Assembly: GCA_027040585.1 (NCBI GenBank)
Contig: JALULU010000294.1
Coordinates: forward strand, 1 to 7,001
Length of the DNA: 7,001 nucleotides
Direction: 5' to 3'
Source of the DNA: Acidobacteriota bacterium
GTDB taxonomy: Bacteria; Acidobacteriota; JAAYUB01; JAMOQF01
Below the pieces are notes generated by a model that was not told where the DNA came from, searched no databases, and worked only from the letters and a program-made list of their open reading frames with translations. Below are positions 1 through 6,964 of the stretch, one piece after another; the first letter of the stretch is position 1, and each line of letters starts with the position of its first letter. Both the position numbers and the translations under genes were made by a program.

Positions 1-401
1 CTAGAGGTTATAAGTTAAATGTAGTTGAAGTAAAGGAAAAAATAGTTGAAAGAATTTGTAAAAAAGTAAAATTTTCTTCTGTGCTTATCAATTTTTTAAA
101 AATTCTTGTAAAAAACTATGCGATAAAATATTTAAGTGACATATATCTTTTGACTATTGACGAAGTGAATAAAAGAGATGGGATTAAATATGTTAAAATG
201 AAAGTGGCTCCTCCCTATGATGAAAAACTTATTAAAAGGGTAAAAGATGTTCTTGAAAAAAAGACTAAGATGGAGATTGTTGTTGATGTCGAAGAAGAAA
301 AAGAGTTGATTGCAGGTTTTTGGTTAAAGATTGACAGCAAAATTTTAGATGGAAGTCTTTTGGGACAGTTAAATAATTTAAAAAATAAGTTAACTTCTTA
401 A
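1..401 (+). CDS. atpH: F1Fo ATP synthase subunit delta, 3' part (5' end outside window)
   Basis: This is the delta subunit, part of the peripheral stalk that holds the alpha3-beta3 head to the membrane b subunits. The frame is open from base 3 to the TAA at 399-401, giving 132 visible residues. Delta is normally about 180 residues, so roughly 50 N-terminal residues lie upstream. A GTG at base 81 could be mistaken for a start, but the residues before it (KKVKFSSV, leading into the conserved NFLKIL helix) fit the family, so the gene is cut by the window edge and does not start there. The C-terminal domain is recognisable: VAPPYDEKL, then VDVEEEKELIAGFWLKID, matching the delta signature around the usual 'LIGGF' (here LIAGF), and finally ILDGSLLGQLNNL, the conserved 'DGS..G.L..L' end. 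The next gene, atpA, starts 20 bp downstream, as expected for the delta-alpha order. Identification is firm; the true start is not visible. Confidence 0.93.
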   Translation, partial: RGYKLNVVEVKEKIVERICKKVKFSSVLINFLKILVKNYAIKYLSDIYLLTIDEVNKRDGIKYVKMKVAPPYDEKLIKRVKDVLEKKTKMEIVVDVEEEKELIAGFWLKIDSKILDGSLLGQLNNLKNKLTS

Positions 402-411
402 AATATTTTTT

Positions 412-416
412 AGGAG
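412..416 (+). promoter_or_regulatory. Ribosome binding site that decides the atpA start
   Basis: AGGAG at 412-416 lies 5 bp before the ATG at 422. A possible GTG start at 416 overlaps this motif, so it would have no Shine-Dalgarno of its own at proper spacing. This favours ATG 422 as the start of atpA. Confidence 0.8.
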
Positions 417-421
417 TGGAT

Positions 422-1957
422 ATGAAGATAAAAGTTGATGAAATTACAAAGATAATAAAGGATGAGATTAAAGGATTTGAAAAGAGTGTTGAAGTTTCAG
501 AAGTTGGTACTGTCATTAGTGTTGGGGATGGTATTGCGAGAATATATGGGCTTGAAAAGGTAATGTATGGGGAATTGCTTGATTTTCCAGAAGGCGTAAA
601 AGGACTTGCTTTAAACCTTGAAGAAGACAACGTTGGTGCAGTTCTACTTGGTGAATATTTTGAGATTAAAGAAGGAGATGAGGTTAAAAGGACAGGGAAA
701 ATTATGAGTGTTCCTGTTGGAGAAGAGCTTTTAGGTAGAGTCGTAAATCCATTGGGGGAACCAATAGATGGAAAAGGTCCTATTAAGGTTTCGAAGTATT
801 ACCCTATTGAAAGATTAGCCCCTGGAGTTGTTGATAGACAGCCTGTTAAAGAGCCTCTTCAAACAGGATTAAAATCTGTAGATTCTATGGTTCCAATAGG
901 AAGAGGTCAGCGTGAGTTAATTATTGGTGATAGACAAACCGGAAAAACAGCTGTGCTTGTTGATACTATTATAAATCAGAAAAGTACTGATGTGTATTGT
1001 ATATATGTTGCAATAGGTCAAAAGCAGTCTACAATTGCAAGGGTTGTAAAAACTCTTGAAGAATATGGATTAATGGATAAAACAATTGTGGTTGCAGCAT
1101 CAGCCAGTGATCCTGCTACTATGCAATATATTGCGCCCTATGCAGGTTGTGCCATGGGTGAATATTTTAGAGATAATAAAATGCATGCCCTTGTTATGTA
1201 TGATGATCTCTCAAAACATGCTGCAGCTTACCGTGAGATTTCTCTTTTATTAAGGAGGCCACCTGGACGTGAGGCTTATCCCGGTGATGTTTTTTACCTC
1301 CATTCAAGATTACTTGAAAGGGCTGCAAAACTAAATGATGAATTAGGTGGTGGATCTTTAACGGCTCTTCCTGTTATTGAGACTCAAGCAGGCGATATCT
1401 CTGCTTATATACCTACTAATGTTATTTCAATCACTGATGGTCAGATATTTTTAGAAACTGACCTATTTCATGCAGGTATCAGACCTGCAATTAATGTTGG
1501 TAATTCTGTTTCTCGTGTTGGTGGGAATGCACAAATTAAAGCTATGAAACAGGTTGCAGGTACACTTAGGTTAGAACTTGCTCAATTCAGGGAATTGGCT
1601 GCATTTGCTCAGTTTGGTAGTGATTTAGATAAGGCTACTAAGGCGCAGTTAAATAGGGGTGAGAGGTTAACGGAGGTGTTAAAGCAAGCTCAATATAAAC
1701 CACTCCCTGTTGAGAAACAGATAATGATAATTTATGTGGGAACAAATGGGTATTTAGATGACATTGAAACTTCTGATATTAAAGACTTTGAGATGGAATT
1801 TTATGAATTTCTCGATACAAAGCATGGAGATCTATTAAAAGAAATTTTGGAAAAGAAAAAATTGGATGATGATTTGCTTTCTAAAATGAAGAATGTTGTA
1901 GAAGAGTTTAAAAAAGATTTTGTTGAAAAACACTATTCTTCCAAAGAGAAAAAATAA
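422..1957 (+). CDS. atpA: F1Fo ATP synthase subunit alpha
   Basis: Alpha forms the non-catalytic nucleotide-binding positions of the cytoplasmic F1 hexamer and supplies the arginine finger to the catalytic site on beta. The product is 511 residues, close to the 513 of E. coli. In order there are an N-terminal beta-barrel (ISVGDGIARIYGL near residue 33), the Walker A loop GDRQTGKT at 169-176, the Walker B region ALVMYDDLSKHA near 256-267, and the signature PAINVGNSVSRVGG near 355-368, with the finger Arg at about 365. A helical C-terminal domain ends in a lysine/glutamate-rich tail. ATG 422 is preferred over GTG 416, which would add two residues, because of the AGGAG at 412-416. The gene lies 20 bp after atpH and 11 bp before atpG. 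All key residues are intact and nothing suggests transfer or degradation. Confidence 0.98.
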   Translation: MKIKVDEITKIIKDEIKGFEKSVEVSEVGTVISVGDGIARIYGLEKVMYGELLDFPEGVKGLALNLEEDNVGAVLLGEYFEIKEGDEVKRTGKIMSVPVGEELLGRVVNPLGEPIDGKGPIKVSKYYPIERLAPGVVDRQPVKEPLQTGLKSVDSMVPIGRGQRELIIGDRQTGKTAVLVDTIINQKSTDVYCIYVAIGQKQSTIARVVKTLEEYGLMDKTIVVAASASDPATMQYIAPYAGCAMGEYFRDNKMHALVMYDDLSKHAAAYREISLLLRRPPGREAYPGDVFYLHSRLLERAAKLNDELGGGSLTALPVIETQAGDISAYIPTNVISITDGQIFLETDLFHAGIRPAINVGNSVSRVGGNAQIKAMKQVAGTLRLELAQFRELAAFAQFGSDLDKATKAQLNRGERLTEVLKQAQYKPLPVEKQIMIIYVGTNGYLDDIETSDIKDFEMEFYEFLDTKHGDLLKEILEKKKLDDDLLSKMKNVVEEFKKDFVEKHYSSKEKK

Positions 1958-1968
1958 GGGTAAAATAA

Positions 1969-2826
1969 ATGCCAAATTTGATTGATATTAGAAGAAGAAT
2001 TAAAAGTGTTCAAAATACTCAGCAAATTACAAAGGCTATGAAATTTGTATCTGCTGCAAAACTTAAAAAGGCACAGGATAGGATATTTGGGGCCAGACCA
2101 TATGTGAAAAAATTGTTTATGTTGATAAATCATCTGGCTTCCAGTGGAGAAGTTTCTTCACATCCATTTTTAGAAGAGGTTGATTCTGAAAAGTACCTTG
2201 TTGTGCTTATTACAGGTGATAGGGGACTTTGTGGAGCTTTCAATGCAAATCTAATAAAGGCTGCTTATTCTTTTTTTGAAAAGAATGAAGAAGGTGAACT
2301 CTTGTTGGAATTGATAGGTAAAAAAGGGTATGAACATTTTAAAAAGAGAAATTTTGAAGTTTTTAATTATTTTGTTGATAGACTGACAAAAGTTGATATG
2401 GAACTTGCTGAGGAGATTGCTGAACCTTTAATAAACCTTTTTTTAGAGAAGAGAGTTGGAAAAATCTTTATCATTTATAATGAATTTAAATCAGTTTTGC
2501 AGCAAAAAATTACAATTGAACAGCTTTTACCAATTACAAGTTTTGAATTTGAAAATGAGGGTGAGAAATTGAATTTTATATTTGACCAGGACCCTAAAAA
2601 ATTGGTAGAGGACCTATTTCCTACACATGTTAAGATACAAATTTATCATGCACTTCTTGAATCTGTCGCAAGTGAACATGGAGCAAGGATGGCTGCAATG
2701 GATGCTGCAACTAAAAATGCCGAAGAGATGATAAAACAACTTACACTTTTTAGAAACAGGGTAAGACAGGCATCTATAACAAAAGAATTAATTGAAATAG
2801 TTAGTGGTGCTAATGCACTTAAATAA
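1969..2826 (+). CDS. atpG: F1Fo ATP synthase subunit gamma
   Basis: Gamma is the central rotating shaft that transmits c-ring rotation to the catalytic beta subunits. The product is 285 residues (E. coli has 287). The N-terminal helix of the coiled coil is clear (DIRRRIKSVQNTQQITKAMK, residues 6-25). It is followed by the Rossmann-like middle domain with TGDRGLCGAFN at 82-92, and by the C-terminal helix with SEHGARMAAMDAATKNA at 235-251. The family signature ITKELIEIVSGANA at 270-283 fits the gamma pattern exactly. The ATG at 1969 is preceded by a weak AAGGG at 1956-1960 that overlaps the atpA stop codon, so translation may be partly coupled to atpA. The gene sits 11 bp after atpA and 21 bp before atpD in the normal order. 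I see no regulatory insertion of the cyanobacterial or chloroplast type (the cysteine-bearing redox loop is absent). Confidence 0.97.
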   Translation: MPNLIDIRRRIKSVQNTQQITKAMKFVSAAKLKKAQDRIFGARPYVKKLFMLINHLASSGEVSSHPFLEEVDSEKYLVVLITGDRGLCGAFNANLIKAAYSFFEKNEEGELLLELIGKKGYEHFKKRNFEVFNYFVDRLTKVDMELAEEIAEPLINLFLEKRVGKIFIIYNEFKSVLQQKITIEQLLPITSFEFENEGEKLNFIFDQDPKKLVEDLFPTHVKIQIYHALLESVASEHGARMAAMDAATKNAEEMIKQLTLFRNRVRQASITKELIEIVSGANALK

Positions 2827-2847
2827 AAATTTATAGAGGTAAGCTAT

Positions 2848-4260
2848 ATGAATATTGGAAATGTAGTACAGGTTATAGGACCAGTAGTTGACTGTAAATT
2901 TTCAGAGGAAAATATTCCTCCCATATATCAAGCTTTAAAAATAACCAGTGAAGGGTTTGATATCCCAACCCCAATTGAAATTATTGCAGAAGTTCAACAA
3001 CATCTTGGAGAAGGTGTTGTGAGAGCTGTTGCTATGGAGCCAACGGAAGGATTGGTTCGTGGTATGAAAGCCATAGATACAGGTGGACCCATCACTGTTC
3101 CAGTGGGTCATGAGGTCCTTGGGAGGGTCTTGAATGTTTTAGGTAATACGGTTGATAAATTAGGTGAAATTAAAACTGGGAAAAGGTATCCAATTCACAG
3201 ACCTGCTCCCAAATTTACTGATCAAAATGTTTCAACAGAGATGCTTGAAACAGGTATAAAAGTTATAGATTTAATTGAGCCATTCCCAAAGGGTGGAAAG
3301 ATTGGACTTTTTGGCGGTGCTGGTGTTGGGAAAACAGTTATAATTATGGAACTTATTCACAGGATAGCTAAACAACATGGAGGATTTTCAGTATTTTCAG
3401 GTGTTGGAGAAAGAACCCGTGAAGGAAATGACTTGTGGCTTGAAATGAAGGAATCAGGAGTTATTGAAAAAGCTGCGCTTGTATATGGTCAGATGACTGA
3501 GCCTCCTGGAGCAAGGTTGAGGGTGGCTTTAACCGGGCTAACAGTTGCGGAATATTTTAGGGATGAGGAGCATCAAGATGTTTTGCTTTTTATAGATAAT
3601 ATTTTCCGTTTCACACAGGCTGGTTCAGAGGTGTCTGCACTTCTTGGGAGGATGCCTTCAGCAGTTGGATATCAACCAAATCTTGCTACAGAGATGGGGG
3701 AACTTCAGGAAAGAATTACTTCTACAAAGGAAGGGTCAATTACTTCAATTCAGGCTATTTACGTCCCTGCTGATGACTACACAGACCCTGCTCCTGCAAC
3801 GACATTTACACACCTTGATGCGACTACTAACCTTGAGAGGTCAATTGCTGAAATGGGTATTTATCCGGCTGTGGACCCACTCGCTTCAACTTCAAGGATT
3901 TTAGACCCTCGTATAGTGGGGGAAGAGCACTATCAGGTGGCACGTCAGGTACAGGCAATATTGCAGAGATACAAAGATCTTCAGGATATTATAGCAATCT
4001 TAGGTATTGATGAGCTTTCTGATGAGGATAAACTTGTTGTTACAAGGGCTCGTAAGATTCAAAAATTTTTGTCACAGCCATTTTTTGTTGCTGAACAATT
4101 CACAGGCATACCGGGTAAATATGTATCAATAGAAGACACGATTAAAGGATTTAAAGATTTATGTAATGGTGTGTATGACGATTTACCAGAACAGGCATTT
4201 TATATGGTTGGAAGTATTGAAGAGGCAAAGGAAAAAGCTGCTAAGATGAGTAAGGAGTAG
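2848..4260 (+). CDS. atpD: F1Fo ATP synthase subunit beta (catalytic)
   Basis: Beta carries the three catalytic sites that make ATP from ADP and phosphate as gamma turns. The product is 470 residues (E. coli has 460). An N-terminal barrel starts at NIGNVVQVIGPVVD. The Walker A loop GGAGVGKT is at 156-163, with the catalytic Lys at 162. The general base Glu 188 sits in GERTREGNDL (187-196), and Walker B is DVLLFIDNIFRF (244-255, Asp 250). The alpha/beta signature PAVDPLASTS is at 340-349. The lever motif is DELSDED at 388-394, a common variant of DELSEED. An AGAGGT ribosome binding site lies 7 bp before the ATG. The gene is 21 bp after atpG and 8 bp before atpC. All catalytic residues are present, so the enzyme should be active. 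Confidence 0.98.
   Translation: MNIGNVVQVIGPVVDCKFSEENIPPIYQALKITSEGFDIPTPIEIIAEVQQHLGEGVVRAVAMEPTEGLVRGMKAIDTGGPITVPVGHEVLGRVLNVLGNTVDKLGEIKTGKRYPIHRPAPKFTDQNVSTEMLETGIKVIDLIEPFPKGGKIGLFGGAGVGKTVIIMELIHRIAKQHGGFSVFSGVGERTREGNDLWLEMKESGVIEKAALVYGQMTEPPGARLRVALTGLTVAEYFRDEEHQDVLLFIDNIFRFTQAGSEVSALLGRMPSAVGYQPNLATEMGELQERITSTKEGSITSIQAIYVPADDYTDPAPATTFTHLDATTNLERSIAEMGIYPAVDPLASTSRILDPRIVGEEHYQVARQVQAILQRYKDLQDIIAILGIDELSDEDKLVVTRARKIQKFLSQPFFVAEQFTGIPGKYVSIEDTIKGFKDLCNGVYDDLPEQAFYMVGSIEEAKEKAAKMSKE
4251..4257 (+). promoter_or_regulatory. Ribosome binding site for atpC inside the end of atpD
   Basis: TAAGGAG at 4251-4257 is a strong Shine-Dalgarno match that lies within the last codons of atpD. 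It ends 11 bp before the atpC ATG at 4269, slightly longer than the usual spacing. The beta stop codon falls between this site and the epsilon start, so ribosomes finishing beta pass over it. Translational coupling of the two genes is plausible but is inference. Confidence 0.65.
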
Positions 4261-4268
4261 TTTGTTAT

Positions 4269-4679
4269 ATGGAAAAGATTTATCTGGAAGTTTTGACTCC
4301 CGATAGGGTTTTCTTTAGCGGTTATGTAAAGTTTGTTAGTTTACCTGAAAAAGGTGGTGAAATTACCATTTTACCGGGACATGCGCCTCTTATTGGTGAA
4401 CTTGATGTTGGGATCATTAAAATAGAGACAACCCAGGATATAGAGAAATTTTTCTTTTGTATGGATGGTTTTATTGATGTTACATGGGATGGTGTATCTA
4501 TCATGGCAAATATTGTTAAAGAATCCAAGGATATAGATATAGAAGAAGTTTACAAAAAAAAGGAAGACCTGTGGCAAAAGATTTTTTCTGGGTCCCCTGA
4601 GTATAATTATGATAAATTAATGAAAAAATATAGGGCAACTGAATATCAAATAGATTTAAAAGAGAAATTAGCTAAATGA
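4269..4679 (+). CDS. atpC: F1Fo ATP synthase subunit epsilon
   Basis: Epsilon joins gamma to the c-ring and, in many bacteria, uses its C-terminal helices to inhibit ATP hydrolysis. The product is 136 residues (E. coli has 139). The N-terminal beta-sandwich is typical: LEVLTPDRVFFSGYVKFVSL, then GGEITILPGHAPLIGELDVG (residues 29-48). The C-terminal part (about 87-136) is divergent. Where ATP-binding epsilons carry I(L)DxxRA, this one has IDIEEV (89-94), lacking the Arg and Ala. A glycine/proline break (SGSP, 107-110) falls where the first helix would normally end, followed by a lysine-rich helix. The gene lies 8 bp after atpD, and its stop overlaps the ATG of the HAD gene as ATGA. Subunit identity is firm; how its inhibitory arm behaves is open. 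Confidence 0.94.
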   Translation: MEKIYLEVLTPDRVFFSGYVKFVSLPEKGGEITILPGHAPLIGELDVGIIKIETTQDIEKFFFCMDGFIDVTWDGVSIMANIVKESKDIDIEEVYKKKEDLWQKIFSGSPEYNYDKLMKKYRATEYQIDLKEKLAK

Positions 4680-5368
4680 CCTTTAAAAAAGAACTTACAA
4701 TTTTTGATATAGATGGGGTTCTTTTTAACTCAAAAAACTTAGTTCTTGAATCCGTTTTTAAAACCATTGAAGATTTTGAAAGGGAATTTACCAATAAAAT
4801 GTTGAAATTACCAGACAGGGATAAAATTCTGTCAGGTGTCGGCCTTTCTAATGAAAAGTTCATAGATAATTTGGATTTTGGGCTTTATGGAGAAGAAAAA
4901 GATTATTTTAGAAGTAAATTGATATATAATGAAATAAAATTGATGGAAAAAGGTAAGGGTGAATTATTTATTGGGATAAAGGACTTGCTTGATGAATTGT
5001 ATAGAAATAAAATTAAGATGGCAATAGGTAGTGGATGTAGGAGAGAATATTTAATATCTTTTATTGAAACGTTTAATCTTGAATCATATTTTGAGATTTC
5101 AATATGTAGTGATGATGTTATAAATGGAAGTAAAAAAGATATTATTCAGACAATTCTTGAACATCAAGAAGTCTTAGCATCTGAATCGCTTTACATAGGT
5201 GATACTTATACAGATTATTTAGGGGCTTTAGATGCAGGAGTAGATTTTGTGGGAGTTCTATGGGGATATGGTAAAAAAGAAGATTTTTCTGAGGATGTTA
5301 AGCTCGTTTCTTCCCCTGTTGAATTGAGAACATATATTTATAAATTGATTGATAATGACTATTTTTAA
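4676..5368 (+). CDS. HAD-superfamily hydrolase, phosphoglycolate phosphatase-like, substrate unknown
   Basis: This is a cytoplasmic phosphatase or phosphotransferase of the haloacid dehalogenase fold, 230 residues. Motif I is FDIDGVL, with the nucleophile Asp 11 and acid/base Asp 13. A helical C1-type cap spans roughly 18-95. Motif II is Ser 119 in AIGSG. Motif III is a Lys at 153 or 154 in GSKKD, without the usual 'KPxP' context. Motif IV is GDTYTD (175-180), the Mg-binding acidic loop. This arrangement is typical of the Gph / beta-phosphoglucomutase branch (E. coli Gph is 252 residues), but sequence alone does not give the substrate. Its ATG overlaps the atpC stop by 4 bp (ATGA) and has only a weak ribosome binding site, so its translation probably depends on atpC. 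mlaE follows after 9 bp. Possible roles include metabolite repair (phosphoglycolate) or lipid or sugar phosphate hydrolysis; neither is demonstrated. Confidence 0.88.
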   Translation: MTFKKELTIFDIDGVLFNSKNLVLESVFKTIEDFEREFTNKMLKLPDRDKILSGVGLSNEKFIDNLDFGLYGEEKDYFRSKLIYNEIKLMEKGKGELFIGIKDLLDELYRNKIKMAIGSGCRREYLISFIETFNLESYFEISICSDDVINGSKKDIIQTILEHQEVLASESLYIGDTYTDYLGALDAGVDFVGVLWGYGKKEDFSEDVKLVSSPVELRTYIYKLIDNDYF

Positions 5369-5377
5369 AGGTAGATA

Positions 5378-6157
5378 ATGTTTATTGATTTTTTTACTAA
5401 TTTTTTCTTTAATGTTTTTTTAACAGTTCAAGAATTTTCAGTTTTAAGTTTTAAGTCGCTTACAAATCTTTTTAAAAAACCAAGATATATTAAAGAGACC
5501 TTTGAACAGGTGGATATTATTGGTGTAGGCTCCCTAACGATTATTGTTTTAACAGGTTTTTTTACAGGTGGTGTTTTAGCACTTCAATCTTCTCATACAC
5601 TTAAGTCTTTTGGCGCAGTTGGGCTGACAGGTCAGCTTGTATCACTTTCCTTAGTAAGAGAATTGGGACCAGTTTTAACTGCACTTATGCTTTCAGGTAG
5701 AATTGGATCTGGAATTGCTTCAGAGCTTGGGTCAATGGTTGTTACTGACCAGATAAATGCGATGAAGGCATTGGGTGTTGATCCTTCAAAAAAACTTGTT
5801 ACTCCCCGTGTAATTGCAACGATAACTGTGACACCACTTCTCACTGCGGTTTGCGATTTTTTTGGGTTAGTTGGTGGTTGGTTGGTTGCTCTATTTCAAC
5901 TAAAATTGCGTACTTCCCTTTTTTGGTCTGTTGCATTTCATTCACTCAGTTATAACGATTTGGTTGGGGGTATAGTAAAACCATTTTTCTTTGGTTATAT
6001 TGTGGCTACCGTTGGATGTTTTTATGGACTCTCAACCTGGGGTGGAACCAAAGGTGTTGGTAAGTCTACAACAAGAGCAGTTGTTGTTGCATCAATTTTT
6101 GTTATTGCTGCTGATTTTTTCCTGAATAAACTATTAATAGAATTGATATATTACTAA
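5378..6157 (+). CDS. mlaE: MlaE-family ABC transporter permease (phospholipid transport)
   Basis: This is the inner-membrane permease of an Mla/MCE-type lipid transporter, expected to work as a dimer with the ATPase encoded next to it and a periplasmic MCE protein. The product is 259 residues, essentially the length of E. coli MlaE (260). A hydrophobic, amphipathic N-terminal segment (1-32) precedes about five membrane segments, near 48-70, 86-108, 145-172, 196-219 and 233-252. The family hallmark is strong: RELGPVLTALMLSGRIGSG from residue 94, then ASELGSM. The cytoplasmic coupling segment TDQINAMKALGVDP (123-136) contacts the ATPase in known structures. The C-terminal GCFYGLSTWGGTKGVG (213-228) followed by STTRAVV is also diagnostic. 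A TAAAGG-type ribosome binding site near 5366-5371 overlaps the stop of the HAD gene. Its own stop shares one base with the start of the ATPase gene (TAATG), indicating coupled translation. The family is certain; transport direction and exact lipid are not. Confidence 0.93.
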   Translation: MFIDFFTNFFFNVFLTVQEFSVLSFKSLTNLFKKPRYIKETFEQVDIIGVGSLTIIVLTGFFTGGVLALQSSHTLKSFGAVGLTGQLVSLSLVRELGPVLTALMLSGRIGSGIASELGSMVVTDQINAMKALGVDPSKKLVTPRVIATITVTPLLTAVCDFFGLVGGWLVALFQLKLRTSLFWSVAFHSLSYNDLVGGIVKPFFFGYIVATVGCFYGLSTWGGTKGVGKSTTRAVVVASIFVIAADFFLNKLLIELIYY

Positions 6158-6945
6158 TGATAGAAGTGGTAAATTTAACAAAGAGATACGGAGATGTGGA
6201 TGTACTAAAAGGTTTGTCCTTTAAAGTTAGAAGGGCTGAAAGTAAAATAATTTTGGGGAATAACAATTCGGGTAAATCAACCTTGTTGAGACTCTTAATG
6301 GGACTTGAAAAACCTGAATATGGGAAAATTTTGGTTGATGGTAAAGATATAACTAAATTTGATGAAGATGAGCTTATAAAATATAGAAAGAATAAAAGTA
6401 TTGTTTTTCAGGAGGGAGCACTATTTGATTCTCTTACCATAAGGGAGAATGTTGGTTTTAAACTTTATGATGAAGGGTGGGATGAAGAAGAGGTGGATGA
6501 AATAGTATTTAAGCTACTGCAATTTGTAGGACTTGAACATACAATAGATATGTATCCTTCAGAATTATCTGGCGGTATGAAAAGAAGAGTAGCAATAGCA
6601 AGAGCTATGGCAGGTGAACCCACTGTAGTATTTTACGATGATCCTACAGCTGGACTTGACCCTGTAACTTCCAGAACTATTTGCGATTTAATAGTTAAAT
6701 TAAGGGATATTGAAGGTGTAACTTCTGTAGTTGTTACGCATGATTTAAGTGTTGCATATTTTATTTCAAATTTTATGGCTTTTATTGGTGAAGAGGGAAA
6801 TATTTTGTTAAGGCAGCAGGAAAAAAATATGTGTTATATTAATAACTCTTTTTTAGTAATGAGAGATGGTTCCGTGCTTTTTGATGGAAATGAAATGTTG
6901 CTTGAAGAATGTGAGGACCCTTTTGTAAGGGAATTAATTTCATAA
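6157..6945 (+). CDS. mlaF: MlaF-type ABC transporter ATP-binding protein
   Basis: This is the cytoplasmic ATPase that powers the MlaE permease, 262 residues (E. coli MlaF is 269). The order of ABC motifs is complete: Walker A GNNNSGKST (34-42), Q-loop Gln 85 in VFQEGALFDSLT, signature LSGGMKRRVAIARA (137-150, with the LSGGM form common in MlaF), Walker B and D-loop VVFYDDPTAGLDP (157-169), and H-loop His 195 in VVVTHD. Two departures are visible. The second conserved Gly of Walker A is Asn 37, and the catalytic Glu after the Walker B Asp is Asp 162. After the H-loop an extra segment of about 20-25 residues (roughly 208-231, hydrophilic) precedes LVMRDGSVLFDGN, longer than in E. coli MlaF. The C-terminal DPFVRELIS matches the family ending. 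The gene overlaps mlaE by one base, so the two are almost certainly partners. The mlaF symbol rests on context plus these motifs. Confidence 0.88.
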   Translation: MIEVVNLTKRYGDVDVLKGLSFKVRRAESKIILGNNNSGKSTLLRLLMGLEKPEYGKILVDGKDITKFDEDELIKYRKNKSIVFQEGALFDSLTIRENVGFKLYDEGWDEEEVDEIVFKLLQFVGLEHTIDMYPSELSGGMKRRVAIARAMAGEPTVVFYDDPTAGLDPVTSRTICDLIVKLRDIEGVTSVVVTHDLSVAYFISNFMAFIGEEGNILLRQQEKNMCYINNSFLVMRDGSVLFDGNEMLLEECEDPFVRELIS

Positions 6946-6950
6946 ATTTT

Positions 6951-6956
6951 TAGGAG
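6951..6956 (+). promoter_or_regulatory. Ribosome binding site for the gene starting at 6965
   Basis: TAGGAG at 6951-6956 lies 8 bp before the GTG at 6965, good spacing and a strong match. It supports GTG as a true start even though only the first codons of that gene are inside the window. Confidence 0.7.
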
Positions 6957-6964
6957 AGTTTAAA

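Noticed and set aside
81..401. Short independent gene starting at GTG 81
   Set aside because: The frame is open back to the window edge and the upstream residues continue the delta-subunit pattern, so this is the tail of a longer atpH and not a 106-residue gene.
265..630. 121-residue open frame on the minus strand across atpH and atpA
   Set aside because: It lies opposite two genes with clear family motifs, its product is serine/phenylalanine-rich low-complexity sequence typical of the antisense of AT-rich genes, and it shows no recognisable domain.
1471..1489. Perfect inverted repeat TGCAGGT / ACCTGCA with a 5-base loop inside atpA
   Set aside because: It encodes conserved alpha-subunit residues (HAGIRPA), has no T-tract after it, and lies in the middle of an intact gene. 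A terminator or operator is not supported.
1933..2133. Minus-strand open frame over the atpA/atpG junction
   Set aside because: It is opposite the conserved gamma N-terminus, with no ribosome binding site support or domain recognised.
3644..3904. 86-residue + strand open frame in a second frame within atpD
   Set aside because: It is fully contained in the conserved catalytic subunit gene, and its leucine/glutamine-rich product is a frame-shift artefact with no recognised motif.
4322..4577. Two overlapping minus-strand open frames within atpC
   Set aside because: Both are antisense to the conserved epsilon beta-sandwich, and neither has recognisable protein features.
5632..5844. Minus-strand open frame inside mlaE
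   Set aside because: It lies opposite the most conserved part of the permease (RELGP...), so coding constraint on the + strand explains it.
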